Positions 1-9,997 of a stretch of DNA of 64,000 bases are shown piece by piece. This stretch comes from Sphaerisporangium album (lineage in GTDB: Bacteria; Actinomycetota; Actinomycetes; Streptosporangiales; Streptosporangiaceae), in the NCBI RefSeq assembly GCF_003323745.1, contig NZ_QOIL01000019.1:121906-185905 (forward strand). The letters run 5' to 3'. The position numbers and the translations under genes are program-made. Position 1 is the first letter of the stretch, and each line of letters starts with the position of its first letter. The notes below the pieces were generated by a model that made no database searches, was not told the origin of the DNA, and saw nothing but the letters and a program-made list of their open reading frames with translations.

Positions 1-1970
1 CGCCCGTGCAGGCGACGATCGCCCGGGGCGAGGTCAAGGGCATGGACGCCGGTGCGGCGCTCAAGGTCCCCGGCATGATCGCGGTGATCTGGCACGGCAA
101 CGCGCCGCGCCTGGCGCCCAGCGACGCCGCCGAGCTGTCGGTCCTGCAGTCGCCGAGGGTCGCCTACCGGGGACAGTACGTCGCGGTGGCGATCGCCGAG
201 ACGCTGGAGGCCGCCAGGGAGGCCGCCGCCCTGCTGCGCGTCGAGTACTCCGAGGAGGCCCACGACGTCGAGCTTCGCGCCGACCATCCCCGCCTGTACC
301 GGCCGGATCACGTCAACCCGCGCCTCCCGGCCGACGACGTGCGCGGCGACCCCGACGCCGCCCTCGCCTCGGCGCCGGTCGTGGTCGACGCGACGTACAC
401 CACCCCGGCCGAGCACAACAACCCGATGGAGCCGCACGCCACCGTCGCCGAGTGGGACGGCGGCGGGCTCACCGTCCACGACTCCACGCAGGGGCCGACC
501 GCGCTGCGCGGCCAGCTCGCGCCGCTGTTCGGCATGCCGCCCGAGCAGGTGCGGATCATCTCGCCGCACGTCGGGGGCGGGTTCGGCTCCAAGGGCCTCG
601 CCCACCCGCACGTGGTGCTCGCCGCCCTCGCCGCCAAGCAGGTCGGACGCCCGGTGAAGCTCACGGTCACGCGGCGCGAGATGTTCGCCGTCACGGGCTA
701 CCGCACGCCGACGATCCAGCGGGTGCGGCTCGGCGCGGAGGAGGACGGGCGGCTGATCGCGATCTCGCACGAGGCCTGCGAGCAGAGCTCGACCATCGCG
801 GAGTTCGCCGAGCAGACCACCGTCGCGACGCGCATGATGTACGCCGCGCCGCACCGGCGCACCACCCACCGGCTCGTCCGGCTGGACGTGCCGACGCCGT
901 CGTGGATGCGCGCGCCCGGCGAGGCCCCGGGCATGTTCGCGCTGGAGTCGGCGATGGACGAGCTGGCCGTCGCCTGCGGCGTCGACCCGGTGGAGCTGCG
1001 CGTCCGCAACGAGCCCGCCACGGACCCCGACACCGGGCTGCCGTTCAGCTCGCGCAACCTGGTGGCATGCCTGCGCGAGGGGGCCCGGCGGTTCGGCTGG
1101 GACGCCCGCGACCCGCGTCCCGGCGTCCGGCGCCGGGGCGGCCTGCTGTACGGAACCGGCGTCGCCTCCTCGACCTACCCGGCCTACCGGTCCCCGTCGC
1201 AGGCCTCCGCCCGCGCGGAGCCGGACGGCACGTTCACCGTGCGGATCGCCGCCGCCGACCTCGGCACCGGCGCCAGGACCGTCCTGACCCAGATCGCCGC
1301 CGACACGCTGCGCGCGCCCGCCGAGCGGGTCCGGGTGGAGATCGGCGACAGCGCGCTGCCGCAGGCCTCCATCGCGGGCGGGTCGATGGGCACCGCGTCG
1401 TGGGGCACGGCGGTCGTGCGGGCCTGTGAGGCCCTGGTCCGCGAGCTGGAACGGACCGGCGGCGTCGTGCCGCCGGGCGGCGCGGAGGCTTCGGCCGCCA
1501 CCGCGGAGGAGGTCCGCGGGCAGGAGAAATACGCGCGGCACGCCTTCGGCGCGCAGTTCGCCGAGGTGGCCGTGGACGCCGACACGGGGGAGACCCGGGT
1601 GACGCGGCTGCTCGGCGTGTTCGCCGCCGGGCGCATCGTCAACCCCAAGACCGCGCGCTCGCAGTTCGTCGGCGGCATGACGATGGGCCTGTCCATGGCC
1701 CTGTTCGAGGAGAGCGTCATGGACGCGCGGTTCGGCGACTACCTCAACAACGACCTCGCCCAGTACCACATCGCCGCGAACGCGGACGTGCGGGACATCG
1801 AGGCGTTCTGGGTGGAGGAGGACGACCCGCACCTCAACCCGATGGGCACCAAGGGCATCGGCGAGATCGGCATCGTCGGCACCGCGGCCGCGGTGGCCAA
1901 CGCCGTCCACCACGCGACGGGCATCCGCGTCCGCGACCTGCCCATCCGCCTGGACCGGCTGGTGCGCTGA
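1..1970 (+). CDS. Xanthine dehydrogenase-family molybdopterin-binding subunit (5' partial)
   Basis: This is the large catalytic subunit of a molybdenum hydroxylase (XDH/YagR-type). It normally works with FAD and 2Fe-2S subunits, which would lie upstream outside the window. The reading frame is open to the left edge, so the start is missing; about 654 residues remain against roughly 700-750 for the family. Visible hallmarks are the glycine-rich GGGFGSKG motif near residue 195, the MRAPGEAPGMFALESAMDELA-type segment near residue 300 (shortened here to its recognisable core), and GTKGIGEIG near the C-terminus, whose Glu is the usual catalytic base. The substrate cannot be told from the sequence. 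The FUSC gene follows after 12 bases and is probably cotranscribed. Confidence 0.9.
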   Translation, partial: PVQATIARGEVKGMDAGAALKVPGMIAVIWHGNAPRLAPSDAAELSVLQSPRVAYRGQYVAVAIAETLEAAREAAALLRVEYSEEAHDVELRADHPRLYRPDHVNPRLPADDVRGDPDAALASAPVVVDATYTTPAEHNNPMEPHATVAEWDGGGLTVHDSTQGPTALRGQLAPLFGMPPEQVRIISPHVGGGFGSKGLAHPHVVLAALAAKQVGRPVKLTVTRREMFAVTGYRTPTIQRVRLGAEEDGRLIAISHEACEQSSTIAEFAEQTTVATRMMYAAPHRRTTHRLVRLDVPTPSWMRAPGEAPGMFALESAMDELAVACGVDPVELRVRNEPATDPDTGLPFSSRNLVACLREGARRFGWDARDPRPGVRRRGGLLYGTGVASSTYPAYRSPSQASARAEPDGTFTVRIAAADLGTGARTVLTQIAADTLRAPAERVRVEIGDSALPQASIAGGSMGTASWGTAVVRACEALVRELERTGGVVPPGGAEASAATAEEVRGQEKYARHAFGAQFAEVAVDADTGETRVTRLLGVFAAGRIVNPKTARSQFVGGMTMGLSMALFEESVMDARFGDYLNNDLAQYHIAANADVRDIEAFWVEEDDPHLNPMGTKGIGEIGIVGTAAAVANAVHHATGIRVRDLPIRLDRLVR

Positions 1971-1982
1971 GGGACCGGCGGG

Positions 1983-3902
1983 ATGAGCGGCCCGCTGCGC
2001 CGTCCCGCCGACCGGCTCGCGGACGTCGCGCCCGGCTGGCTGGTGGAGGCCGTGCGGCCCGTCCCGGTGCGGCCCCGCTGGGGCGCGATGCTGCGCGTGG
2101 CGGCCGCCGTCACCACCCCGCTGCTGGTGGCCATGCTCGCCGGGCGCATCACCATGGGCCTGCTGCCCTCCATGGGCGCCATGGCGGCGGCGCTGGCCGA
2201 CCGGGGAGGCTCCTACCGGGCGCGGGTGATCCGCGCCGGGGCGGGCGCGATCGGCGGGGCCACCGGCTTCGTGATCGGCCACTCCGTGCCGGGGCTCGGC
2301 TGGTGGACGGTGGCCGCCGTCGTCGCGGTCTCGGTGCTCTCGGCGCTGGTCAGCACGGCCGGCGGCGCGGGATCGTTCGGCGCGCTCCAGCTTCTGGTCA
2401 TGTCGGTGATCGGCCTAGGGGTGCCGTTCCCCGAGACGCCCGTCCAGGGCGCGCTGGCGTACCTGGCCGGCGCGATGTGGTCGCTGCTGCTGTCGGTGGC
2501 GGGCTGGCCGCTGCACCCCCGCGCCGCGGAGAACGCCGCCGTGGCGGGGGTCTACCACAAGCTGGCCCGCCTCGCCGAGGACCCGGGCGCGAGCGGCGCC
2601 CTGGAGGCGTTCGACACGGCGCTGAAGCGGGCGTACGAGGTTGTGTTCGGCGCGCGGTCCTCGGCGGCGGGGCCCGACCCCGAACGCACCCGTCTGATCG
2701 CGCTGCTGAACCAGGCCTCGCGGATCCGCCACGCCCTGGTCGCGCTGGCCCAGGAGGGCCGCGGCCCTCCGCCGGAGGTCGTGGACGCCGTGCGGTCGCT
2801 GGCCGAGGCCCTGGAGCGCGACGGCCTCCCCGTGACGGTGCCGTTCGAGACCGATTCGCCCGCCCTGGCGGCGCTGCGCTCCGCCGCGCGAGGCGCCGTG
2901 GATCTGATCTCCGGCCACTCGGTGTCCGAGGACGAGGACGAGCGCCTTCCCTACGAGCGGGTCGGTCCCGGCGCGAAGCTGCGGCAGACCGCGCGGGGGA
3001 TGTGCTCGGGGCATCTCACCCGCGTCTACGTGATCCGGCTGGCGCTGTGCATGGGCGCGGCGGCGGCGGTGAGCGAGCTGCACTGGCTGGAGCGGTCGTA
3101 CTGGGCGATGCTGACCGTCGCCCTGGTGCTCAAGCCGGACTTCGGGTCGGTCTTCGCGCGCGCGGTGCAACGCGGGCTCGGCACCGTCGTCGGCGCGCTG
3201 ATCGGCACCGTGATTCTCTACGTGGTGCCGTACGGCCCGCCCATCCTCGTCCCGATCGCGATCTTCGCGGCGTTGCTGCCGTACGGCCAGCAGCGCAACT
3301 GGGGCCTGATGTCGACCTTCCAGGTGCCGGTGGTCGTGCTGCTGGTCGACCTGCTGACCGGCGCGGGCCCGCGCATCGCCGAGATCCGCCTGGTGGACAC
3401 CCTGGTGGGCTGCGCCATCGTGCTGCTGCTCGGCTACCTGCCGTGGCCGGCGAGCTGGGAGGCGCCCGTGCGGCCGCGCTTCGCCGACGCGGTCTCGGCC
3501 ACCGCGCGCTACCTGCGCCACGCCTTCGACCCCGGCCACCCCGACCGCGCCGTGGCCCACCGCCGGGCGTTCGACGCGCTCGCCGACCTGCGCACGGTCT
3601 TCCAGCGGGCGGTGACCGAGCCGCCCATGGTGAGCAGGCGGGTTACCACGTGGATGGCGCCGATGACGGCGCTGGAGCAGGTCGCCGACGCCACGGCGGC
3701 GACCGTCGCCCGCGCCGGCCACGGCGCGCCGCTCCCGTCGGACGAGGCGGTGCGGGACGTGGTGCGCTGCCTGGAGGGGATCGCGGAGAGCGTGCGCGCG
3801 GGCACGCCCCTGCCGGACCGTCCCTGCCGGGTCCAGGAGGGCCCGCTCGAACCGGTGAGCCGCGCGGTGAGCGGCCTGCGGGCCACCCTGGCGGGCGACT
3901 GA
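1983..3902 (+). CDS. FUSC family membrane protein (aromatic-acid exporter-like)
   Basis: This 639-residue integral membrane protein has two blocks of hydrophobic helices, around residues 40-170 and 345-480, separated by a charged cytoplasmic domain. That is the duplicated layout of the FUSC/AaeB (fusaric acid resistance, p-hydroxybenzoate efflux) superfamily. The second block contains the typical YWAMLTVALVLKPDFG-like segment. The gene starts at ATG 1983, 12 bases after the molybdenum hydroxylase stop, so the two form an operon. Efflux of an aromatic substrate or product of the hydroxylase is plausible but inferred. Confidence 0.85.
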   Translation: MSGPLRRPADRLADVAPGWLVEAVRPVPVRPRWGAMLRVAAAVTTPLLVAMLAGRITMGLLPSMGAMAAALADRGGSYRARVIRAGAGAIGGATGFVIGHSVPGLGWWTVAAVVAVSVLSALVSTAGGAGSFGALQLLVMSVIGLGVPFPETPVQGALAYLAGAMWSLLLSVAGWPLHPRAAENAAVAGVYHKLARLAEDPGASGALEAFDTALKRAYEVVFGARSSAAGPDPERTRLIALLNQASRIRHALVALAQEGRGPPPEVVDAVRSLAEALERDGLPVTVPFETDSPALAALRSAARGAVDLISGHSVSEDEDERLPYERVGPGAKLRQTARGMCSGHLTRVYVIRLALCMGAAAAVSELHWLERSYWAMLTVALVLKPDFGSVFARAVQRGLGTVVGALIGTVILYVVPYGPPILVPIAIFAALLPYGQQRNWGLMSTFQVPVVVLLVDLLTGAGPRIAEIRLVDTLVGCAIVLLLGYLPWPASWEAPVRPRFADAVSATARYLRHAFDPGHPDRAVAHRRAFDALADLRTVFQRAVTEPPMVSRRVTTWMAPMTALEQVADATAATVARAGHGAPLPSDEAVRDVVRCLEGIAESVRAGTPLPDRPCRVQEGPLEPVSRAVSGLRATLAGD

Positions 3903-3926
3903 GGGTTGCCTAATCCCCGTATTTAC

Positions 3927-3936
3927 GGTAGGAAAT
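3927..3936 (-). promoter_or_regulatory. TTCCTACC-type element upstream of the taurine operon
   Basis: The plus strand reads GGTAGGAAAT here, 43 bases before the permease start. It follows CCGTATTTA at 3918-3926 region with about one base between. The minus-strand reading, ATTTCCTACC then TAAATACGG, matches the order of two half-elements at 19322-19350. The area is distinctly AT-rich against its surroundings. A regulatory role is inferred from recurrence at five places in the window. Confidence 0.45.
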
Positions 3937-3978
3937 AGGTGTGATTACGACCCCCCGTCGGCGTCCGCGCGCCCACCC

Positions 3979-4854
3979 GTGACGTCCCCCGCCTCCCTGC
4001 GTCCGGACGCGGGCCGGAGCGCGCCCGCCGCGTCCGCCGAGGGCTCCGGCTCCCCGGCGGGAAGCCCGCGCGCGGCGCGGTACCGCCGGTTCGGCGTCAG
4101 GGTGCTCGCCCTGGCGGTGCTGCTGGTCCTGTGGCAGCTCCTGGCGGCGGCGACGCGGAACCCGTCCTTCATCCCCTCGCCCCGCGCGGTGTGGGACCAG
4201 CTCGTGCTCACCTCGACCGTCCACGACGGCACCCGCGGCTACAGCGGGCACCTGCTGGTCGAACACCTCGGGGTGAGCCTGCGCCGCATCCTCATCGGCT
4301 CGGCGCTCGGCGTGGTGGCCGGGCTGGCGCTCGGCGTCATCATGGGGACCGTCCCCTGGATCCGCGTGGTGGCCGAGCCGGTCGTCACCTTCGTCCGCGT
4401 CCTGCCGCCCCTGGCCTACTTCAGCCTGCTGATCATCTGGTTCGGCATCGACGAGACGCCGAAGCTGTGGCTGCTCACCATCGCCGCGCTGCCCCCGGTC
4501 GCCGTGGCCACGGCCTCGGCGGTGTACGCCGCCCCGGTCGGCCTGGTCGAGGCCGCGCGGGCGCTCGGCGCCACCCGGTGGAACGTCGTCGGCGACGTCG
4601 TCCTGCCGAGCGCGCTTCCGGAGATCTTCACCGGCGTCCGCCTCGCGGTGGGCGTCGCGTACTCCTCGGTCGTGGCGGCCGAAACGATCAACGGCGTACC
4701 CGGCATCGGGGGCATGGTGCGCGACGCCCAGCGCTACCTGCAGACCGACGTCGTGGTGCTCGGCCTGCTGGCGATCGGCGTCTCCGGCCTGCTCATCGAC
4801 GCCGTCCTGCGCCTGGCCGAGCTCAGGTTCATCCCCTGGCGGGGCCGCGCCTGA
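3979..4854 (+). CDS. tauC: Taurine/aliphatic sulfonate ABC transporter permease
   Basis: This 291-residue inner-membrane permease is of the SsuC/TauC type. It shows about six hydrophobic segments and the EAA loop EAARALGATRWNVV near residue 190, which contacts the ATPase. The N-terminal 30 residues are polar and rich in Ala, Pro and Ser. The start is GTG 3979; no strong ribosome binding site is seen, so an internal start is possible. It heads an operon with the binding protein, ATPase and dioxygenase that follow, which points to organosulfonate uptake. A recurrent TTCCTACC-type element lies just upstream. Confidence 0.88.
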   Translation: MTSPASLRPDAGRSAPAASAEGSGSPAGSPRAARYRRFGVRVLALAVLLVLWQLLAAATRNPSFIPSPRAVWDQLVLTSTVHDGTRGYSGHLLVEHLGVSLRRILIGSALGVVAGLALGVIMGTVPWIRVVAEPVVTFVRVLPPLAYFSLLIIWFGIDETPKLWLLTIAALPPVAVATASAVYAAPVGLVEAARALGATRWNVVGDVVLPSALPEIFTGVRLAVGVAYSSVVAAETINGVPGIGGMVRDAQRYLQTDVVVLGLLAIGVSGLLIDAVLRLAELRFIPWRGRA

Positions 4855-4972
4855 GCCGGCGTACGGCGAGGCCGTCACGCGAAGGCCCGGGCACGCTCAG
4901 GCCCCGGTACGCACAGCGAGAAGGCCCGGGATCCCGGAAAGGGGCCCGGAGAGAGACAAGGAAGATCAACCC

Positions 4973-6025
4973 ATGGCCCGACCAGGCCTCAGCCGCCTTT
5001 TCCTGCTCACCGCGGCCGCCGCGGCGGCCGCCGTCCTCGCCGCCTGCGGAAACGGCGCCGCCTCCGCGGGACCCTCCGGCGGCGACGCGGGCAAGACGAT
5101 CCGCCTCGCCTACCAGGCGTTCCCCAGCGGTGACCTCATCGTCAAGAACAAGGGCTGGCTGGAGGAGGCGCTGCCGGGCTACAAGATCACCTGGACCAGG
5201 TTCGACTCCGGTGCGAGCATCAACACCGCCTTCGTCGCCAGGGCCGTCGACATCGCGGCGATCGGCTCCAGCCCCGTCGCGCGCGGGCTGTCGGCGCCGC
5301 TGAACATCCCCTACCAGGTGGCGTTCGTCCTGGACGTGGCCGGGGACAACGAGGCGCTCGTGGCCCGCGACGGCACCGGCATCGCCTCGATCGCGGACCT
5401 GCGCGGCAAGAAGGTCGCGAGCCCGTTCGCCTCCACCGCGCACTACAGCCTGCTCGCCGCCCTGGACCGCGCGAACGTGCCCGAGTCGGCGCTGACCATC
5501 GTCGACCTGGAGCCGCAGGACATCCTCGCGGCCTGGACGCGCGGCGACATCGACGCGGCCTACGTCTGGCTGCCCGCCCTGGACACTCTGAAGAAGAACG
5601 GCAAGGTGCTGGTCTCCAGCCGCGAGCTGGCGACGGCGGGCAAGCCCACCCTGGACCTCGGCGTCGTGTCCACCGCGTTCGCGAACGCCCACCCGGACGC
5701 CGTCGACGCCTGGCGCGAGGCGGAGGCCAGGGCCCTGACCCTGATCAAGAGCGACAAGGACGCCGCGGCGGCGGCCGTGGGCGCCGAGCTCAACATCGCC
5801 CCGGCCGACGCCGCGAACCAGCTCGCCCAGGGCGTGTTCCTCGACCCCGCCGACCTCTCCGGGCCCGAGTGGCTCGGCACGCCGGAGAAGCCCGGCGGGC
5901 TGGCCGGGAACCTCGTCAGCGCCGCCGAGTTCCTCAAGGAGCAGAAGAAGATCGACGCGGTGCCCGACCTGGCCACCGTCCAGAAGGCGATCTACACCAA
6001 GGGCCTGCCCGATGCCCTCTCCTGA
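4973..6025 (+). CDS. tauA: Sulfonate/taurine ABC transporter substrate-binding lipoprotein
   Basis: This 350-residue exported lipoprotein has a positively charged start, an alanine-rich hydrophobic stretch and a lipobox (VLAAC) with Cys25. The mature part is an NMT1/SsuA-like periplasmic binding fold, with a DLRGKKVASPFAST segment near residue 145 and a VYWLPALDTL-like segment near 195. It captures the sulfonate outside the membrane for the TauC/TauB importer. It is separated from tauC by 118 bases and overlaps tauB by 14 bases. Taurine rather than another sulfonate is suggested by the linked TauD-type dioxygenase. Confidence 0.88.
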   Translation: MARPGLSRLFLLTAAAAAAAVLAACGNGAASAGPSGGDAGKTIRLAYQAFPSGDLIVKNKGWLEEALPGYKITWTRFDSGASINTAFVARAVDIAAIGSSPVARGLSAPLNIPYQVAFVLDVAGDNEALVARDGTGIASIADLRGKKVASPFASTAHYSLLAALDRANVPESALTIVDLEPQDILAAWTRGDIDAAYVWLPALDTLKKNGKVLVSSRELATAGKPTLDLGVVSTAFANAHPDAVDAWREAEARALTLIKSDKDAAAAAVGAELNIAPADAANQLAQGVFLDPADLSGPEWLGTPEKPGGLAGNLVSAAEFLKEQKKIDAVPDLATVQKAIYTKGLPDALS

Positions 6026-6821
6026 CGCCGCGGGGACGGCTCCCGCCACGCGGCAGGAGCACGCCGCCGTCGAGGTCCGCGACGTGGAGCACGTCTACGG
6101 GCGGGGCTCGGAGGCCGTCGCCGCGCTCGGCCCGATCTCGCTGGACGTCCCGGCGGGCGCGTTCCTCGTGCTCGTGGGACCGTCCGGCTGCGGCAAGAGC
6201 ACCCTGCTGCGGCTGATCGCCGGGTTCGAGGAGCCCACGTCCGGCTCCGTGCGCACCGCGGGCGCGGTCCCCGTCCCGGGGAAGGGGGCGGGGGTCGTGT
6301 TCCAGCAGCCCCGGCTCTTCCCCTGGAAGACCGTCGGCGGCAACGTCGAGCTGGCCCTGCGTTACGCCGGGGTCCCGCGCGCCGAGCGCCCGCGCCGGGT
6401 GGCCGGGCTGCTGGACCGGGTCGGCCTGCACGACGTCGCCGGGCGCCGCGTCTGGCAGATCTCGGGAGGCCAGCAGCAGCGCGTGGCCATCGCCAGGGCG
6501 CTCGCGGGCGACGACCCGCTGCTGCTGCTCGACGAGCCGTTCGCCGCGCTGGACGCCCTCACCCGCGAGCGCCTGCAGGAGGACCTGCGCCGGGTGAGCG
6601 CAGAGACGGGCCGCACCTCGGTCTTCGTCACCCACAGCGTGGACGAGGCCGTGTTCCTCGGCAGCCGCGTCGTCGTGCTGACCCGGCGGCCCGGCCGCGT
6701 GGCCCTCGACATCGACGTGGACCTCCCGCGCACCGGGCCGGACCCCGACGAGCTGCGCGCCCTGCCCGCCTACGCCTCGCTGCGCGCCGAGATCGGCCAC
6801 GCCGTCCGCGCCGCCGCCTGA
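6012..6821 (+). CDS. tauB: Sulfonate/taurine ABC transporter ATP-binding protein
   Basis: This 269-residue cytoplasmic ATPase energises the TauAC importer. It has the Walker A motif GPSGCGKST, a canonical Q-loop ([11 protein letters not shown]), the ABC signature [14 protein letters not shown], Walker [13 protein letters not shown] and the switch His in [10 protein letters not shown]. All key residues are present, unlike the modC-like ATPase at 27355. The start ATG lies inside the end of tauA, indicating translational coupling. Confidence 0.93.
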   Translation: MPSPDAAGTAPATRQEHAAVEVRDVEHVYGRGSEAVAALGPISLDVPAGAFLVLVGPSGCGKSTLLRLIAGFEEPTSGSVRTAGAVPVPGKGAGVVFQQPRLFPWKTVGGNVELALRYAGVPRAERPRRVAGLLDRVGLHDVAGRRVWQISGGQQQRVAIARALAGDDPLLLLDEPFAALDALTRERLQEDLRRVSAETGRTSVFVTHSVDEAVFLGSRVVVLTRRPGRVALDIDVDLPRTGPDPDELRALPAYASLRAEIGHAVRAAA

Positions 6822-6896
6822 CCTCCCCGCGCCAAGCCCGCCCGCCAAGCCCGCCGACCCGTACGCGACCGCCACCACAGATCGGAGGACCCGGAG

Positions 6897-7769
6897 ATGA
6901 CCTACACATCCCAGAAGCCGGCCCCTGCGCTGACCCTCGACCCGCTCGGCCCGCGCTTCGGCGCCGAGGTGATCGGGCTCGACCTCGCGACCGCCACCGA
7001 CGCCGAGCTCGCGGCCGTGCGCGCCGCGCTCGTCGAGCGCAAGGTGCTGTTCTTCCGGGGGCAGAGCCTGGACGATGACGGCCAGGTGGCCCTCGGGCGG
7101 CGCCTCGGCGAGCTCACCCCCTCCCACCCGGTGGTCGCCGGCGTGGACGAGGCCCACCCGGAGATCTACGCGATCGACAGCGCCGACAACGGCTTCGCCG
7201 ACGTGTGGCACACCGACGTCACCTTCATGCCCCGGCCCCCGCTCGGCTCGATCCTGCGCGCGGTCAGCCTGCCGGAGTCGGGCGGCGACACGAGCTGGGC
7301 CGACTCCCAGCTCGCCTACGAATCCCTGTCGGCGCCGGTGCGCGACCTGGTGGACCGGCTGACCGCCGTGCACGACGGCAACCGCGAGTTCGGCTACTAC
7401 CTGGCCCAGCGCCGCGGCGGCCGGGGCAACGTGTGGGAGGGCGAGACGGTGACGCGGCTCGACCCGGTGGAGCACCCCGTGGTCCGCGTGCACCCGGAGA
7501 CAGGGCGCAAGGGCCTCTTCGTCAACCCGGGCTTCACCTCCCACATCGCCGGGGTCTCCGACGCCGAGAGCCGCGGGATCCTGGACCTGCTGTACGCCCA
7601 CCTGACCAAGCCCGAGCACATCGTCCGCCACCGCTGGCGGGCCGGGGACGTCGCGATGTGGGACAACCGCAGCACCTCCCACTACGCCAACCGCGACTAC
7701 GGCGACACCCGCCGCGTCATGCACCGCATCACGCTGCGCGGCGACCGTCCCGTCGGGCCCGCGAGCTAG
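6897..7769 (+). CDS. tauD: TauD/TfdA-family 2-oxoglutarate dioxygenase
   Basis: This 290-residue non-haem Fe(II)/2-oxoglutarate enzyme probably oxidises taurine or a related alkylsulfonate to release sulfite for sulfur assimilation. The iron triad begins with His105 and Asp107 in WHTDVTF and ends with a His near residue 230-265, followed by an Arg in RRVMHRITLRG that typically binds 2-oxoglutarate. A GGAGG ribosome binding site precedes ATG 6897. It is the last gene of the operon, 75 bases after tauB. Substrate identity is inferred from context; alkyl sulfatase activity is an alternative. Confidence 0.88.
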   Translation: MTYTSQKPAPALTLDPLGPRFGAEVIGLDLATATDAELAAVRAALVERKVLFFRGQSLDDDGQVALGRRLGELTPSHPVVAGVDEAHPEIYAIDSADNGFADVWHTDVTFMPRPPLGSILRAVSLPESGGDTSWADSQLAYESLSAPVRDLVDRLTAVHDGNREFGYYLAQRRGGRGNVWEGETVTRLDPVEHPVVRVHPETGRKGLFVNPGFTSHIAGVSDAESRGILDLLYAHLTKPEHIVRHRWRAGDVAMWDNRSTSHYANRDYGDTRRVMHRITLRGDRPVGPAS

Positions 7770-7819
7770 GGCGCCTCAGGAGGGTTCAGCAGGGTGCCGC
7801 GGGTTGCTGTGGCGGCGCG

Positions 7820-9997
7820 TCAGGCGTCCTCCCACAGGACCTGGCGCGGCGCGCGGGGAAGGCGGACGGCGCCGCTGCGGTCGGCCAGGGCGACGGCTTT
7901 GAGCAGCAGCGGATGGCCGTCGCCGAGCGCCGGGCGGCCGTGGGCGAGCGGCGTGCGGTCCAGGAGCGGGGCGAGCAGCTCATCCAGGCCGTCGAAGCGG
8001 CCGGTCTGGAAGCGGCGGGCCGCCTCGTCGTAGCGCCCCTCCAGCAGCAGCGGATGGTTCGGGTCCAGGCCCTTCACGCCCGCGAGGGCGGCGCGGTGGC
8101 GCGCGGCGGCCTTGTCGTCGCCGCGCGCGTCCTCGCAGCGCGCGGCCAGCAGCGACGTCCTGGCCCGGCCCGGCGGATCTCCGGGGTCGGACTCCGCGGC
8201 CCGCACCGTGCGCAGCACGGCGGCGGCCTCGTTGGGATCCCCGCTCAAGAGCAGCACCTCGGCGAGGGCCCGCCGCACGGTCAGCGGCAGGGCGTCGCCG
8301 GGATCGGCGGCGAGCCGCTCGGCCAGCTCGCCGAGCGCGGCGACGGCCGTCCCGGGGTCCTCCCCGAGCGCGAGCGCCTGCGCGTGCACCACCCGGGCCT
8401 CCACCCACAGGCGGGCCGAGACCTGCGCGGCGAACCAGTCGTCCAGGACGGGCGCCCGTTCCAGCAGCCGCACGACCGTGCCCGGGTCCCGCAGGGCCAG
8501 CTCGGCCTGCGCGGTGCGCACGAGGTCGTGGTTCGGCCAGTAGGCGGTCGGCTGGAGCAGGTCGGCGCGTTGCCGCCCGGCCTCCTGGAGCAGGTGACGG
8601 GCCTCGATCGGCTGCCCCGCCTCCAGCAGGGCCTCCCCGAGGGACACCCGGGCGGCGACCACGTTGATGTCGCCGGGGTCGCCCAGGCGGGCCTGCCGGT
8701 CGGTCACCACGGCCTCGGCCTGGCGCAGCCCCTCGACGACCTGGCCGGAGCGCACGGCCGCGCGGGCGGCGGCCTGGGCGGTCAGGGTGAGCCGCCGCCA
8801 GGCCCTGGACGCAGCCCCTGTGCCGCCCGTGCCGCCTGTGTCGCCCGTGCCGCCCGCCTCGCGCGCCGAGCGGGCCTGCTCGATCAGCCGCCGCCCCTCG
8901 ACCGGGCGCCCGGCCTCGACCAGGGTCTCGCCGAGGTGATGGCGGGCGCGCGCGGCGTGGGCGGCGGCGTCGTCCGGGTCCAGCGACCGCTGCTTCTCGG
9001 CGATCTCCAGCGAGGACTCGAAGGTGGCCCGCGCCGTCTCCAGGTCGCCGTAGCGCAGCAGCGCGAGCCCGCGCCGGTTCTGCACGTCGCAGCGCGTGCC
9101 GAGGGCGGCGCCGGCCGCCGGGCCGGCTTCCGGGGACTCCAGCAGCCCGGCCAGTTCCCCGGCCTCCCGGGCGGCCCGCTTCAGCAGTATGCCGGTGTCG
9201 AGCAGCGCGCGCAGCACGCCCGCCTGCGCGTCGGCCTCGGCGGGGGTGCCCGGGGCGGAGCGGCGCGCCACGTCGCGGGCGCGCTCGGCCACGTCCAGGT
9301 CGTTGATCCAGGTGCCGGCCAGGGGGATCAGGTGTCGTTCGTACCAGTGCGCGCTCAGCGCCGCCGCCTGGCGGTCGACCGGGCCGTCCAGGTCGTCGGT
9401 GAGGGCGTCGAAGGCCAGGTCCGAGAGCTTCTCGGCGCAGGCGCGGGCCCAGCCGGGCGGGGGGAGGCAGACGGCGCGCGCCGCCGCCGCGATGACGGGG
9501 GCGAGGTGGTCGGCGTAGGCGACGACCCGGCCCGACCAGCCCGCGGCGGCCGTCCGCCCGATGGCGGTGTCGGGCCAGCTCGGCGGTCCCTGGGGCGCGG
9601 ACTGACGCTTCTCGGAGGTGGCGATGTCGCCGATGCCGAGCTGGACCTGCTGGGTCAGGAACGCCTCGGCGCGATGGAAGCGCGCCACGAGCAGCAGCGC
9701 CTGGGTGAGCAGGTCGCGCGCCTCGACGAGCGAGCCGGGCGTCTCCAGGGGCTCGCGCGGGCCGGCGCGGTCGGCGAACTCCGCGAAGGCGTGGCGCAGC
9801 GCGAGCGCGACGAGCACCCTGCGGCTCTTGACCTCGTTGTACAGCCAGACGGCGCTGCGCCGCCCGCTGTGGCCCTCCCGGGAGAGCCGCACGGCCGCCG
9901 CGACGTCCTCGGCCCTGACGAGGTGGTAGTCGGTGTGGCGGAGGACCTCTGCCGCGGCCTCTCCGATCGCCGAGAGCCGTCTTTCCTGCGCCGACAC
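7820..9997 (-). CDS. Large TPR-type helical repeat protein, function unknown
   Basis: This protein of about 725 residues is rich in Ala, Leu, Arg and Glu. It contains many helix-pair repeats with TPR-like periodicity, for example AELAGLLESPE, ALLRYGDLETARATFESSLEIAEKQ and HHLGETLVEAGRPVEGRRLIEQA. No catalytic motif or membrane segment is evident. GTG 9997 was chosen because GGAGG lies about 10 bases upstream; an upstream in-frame start at 10120 has no such site and adds unconserved-looking residues. A run of GDTGGTGGTG-like repeats sits mid-protein. It may be a scaffold or a regulator that lost its N-terminal domain. The family is not recognised further. Confidence 0.75.
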   Translation of the reverse strand: MSAQERRLSAIGEAAAEVLRHTDYHLVRAEDVAAAVRLSREGHSGRRSAVWLYNEVKSRRVLVALALRHAFAEFADRAGPREPLETPGSLVEARDLLTQALLLVARFHRAEAFLTQQVQLGIGDIATSEKRQSAPQGPPSWPDTAIGRTAAAGWSGRVVAYADHLAPVIAAAARAVCLPPPGWARACAEKLSDLAFDALTDDLDGPVDRQAAALSAHWYERHLIPLAGTWINDLDVAERARDVARRSAPGTPAEADAQAGVLRALLDTGILLKRAAREAGELAGLLESPEAGPAAGAALGTRCDVQNRRGLALLRYGDLETARATFESSLEIAEKQRSLDPDDAAAHAARARHHLGETLVEAGRPVEGRRLIEQARSAREAGGTGDTGGTGGTGAASRAWRRLTLTAQAAARAAVRSGQVVEGLRQAEAVVTDRQARLGDPGDINVVAARVSLGEALLEAGQPIEARHLLQEAGRQRADLLQPTAYWPNHDLVRTAQAELALRDPGTVVRLLERAPVLDDWFAAQVSARLWVEARVVHAQALALGEDPGTAVAALGELAERLAADPGDALPLTVRRALAEVLLLSGDPNEAAAVLRTVRAAESDPGDPPGRARTSLLAARCEDARGDDKAAARHRAALAGVKGLDPNHPLLLEGRYDEAARRFQTGRFDGLDELLAPLLDRTPLAHGRPALGDGHPLLLKAVALADRSGAVRLPRAPRQVLWEDA

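Noticed and set aside
8815..8870. Short tandem repeat in the TPR gene as a CRISPR or regulatory repeat
   Set aside because: It is an in-frame Gly/Thr-rich coding repeat of a few codons, without spacers.
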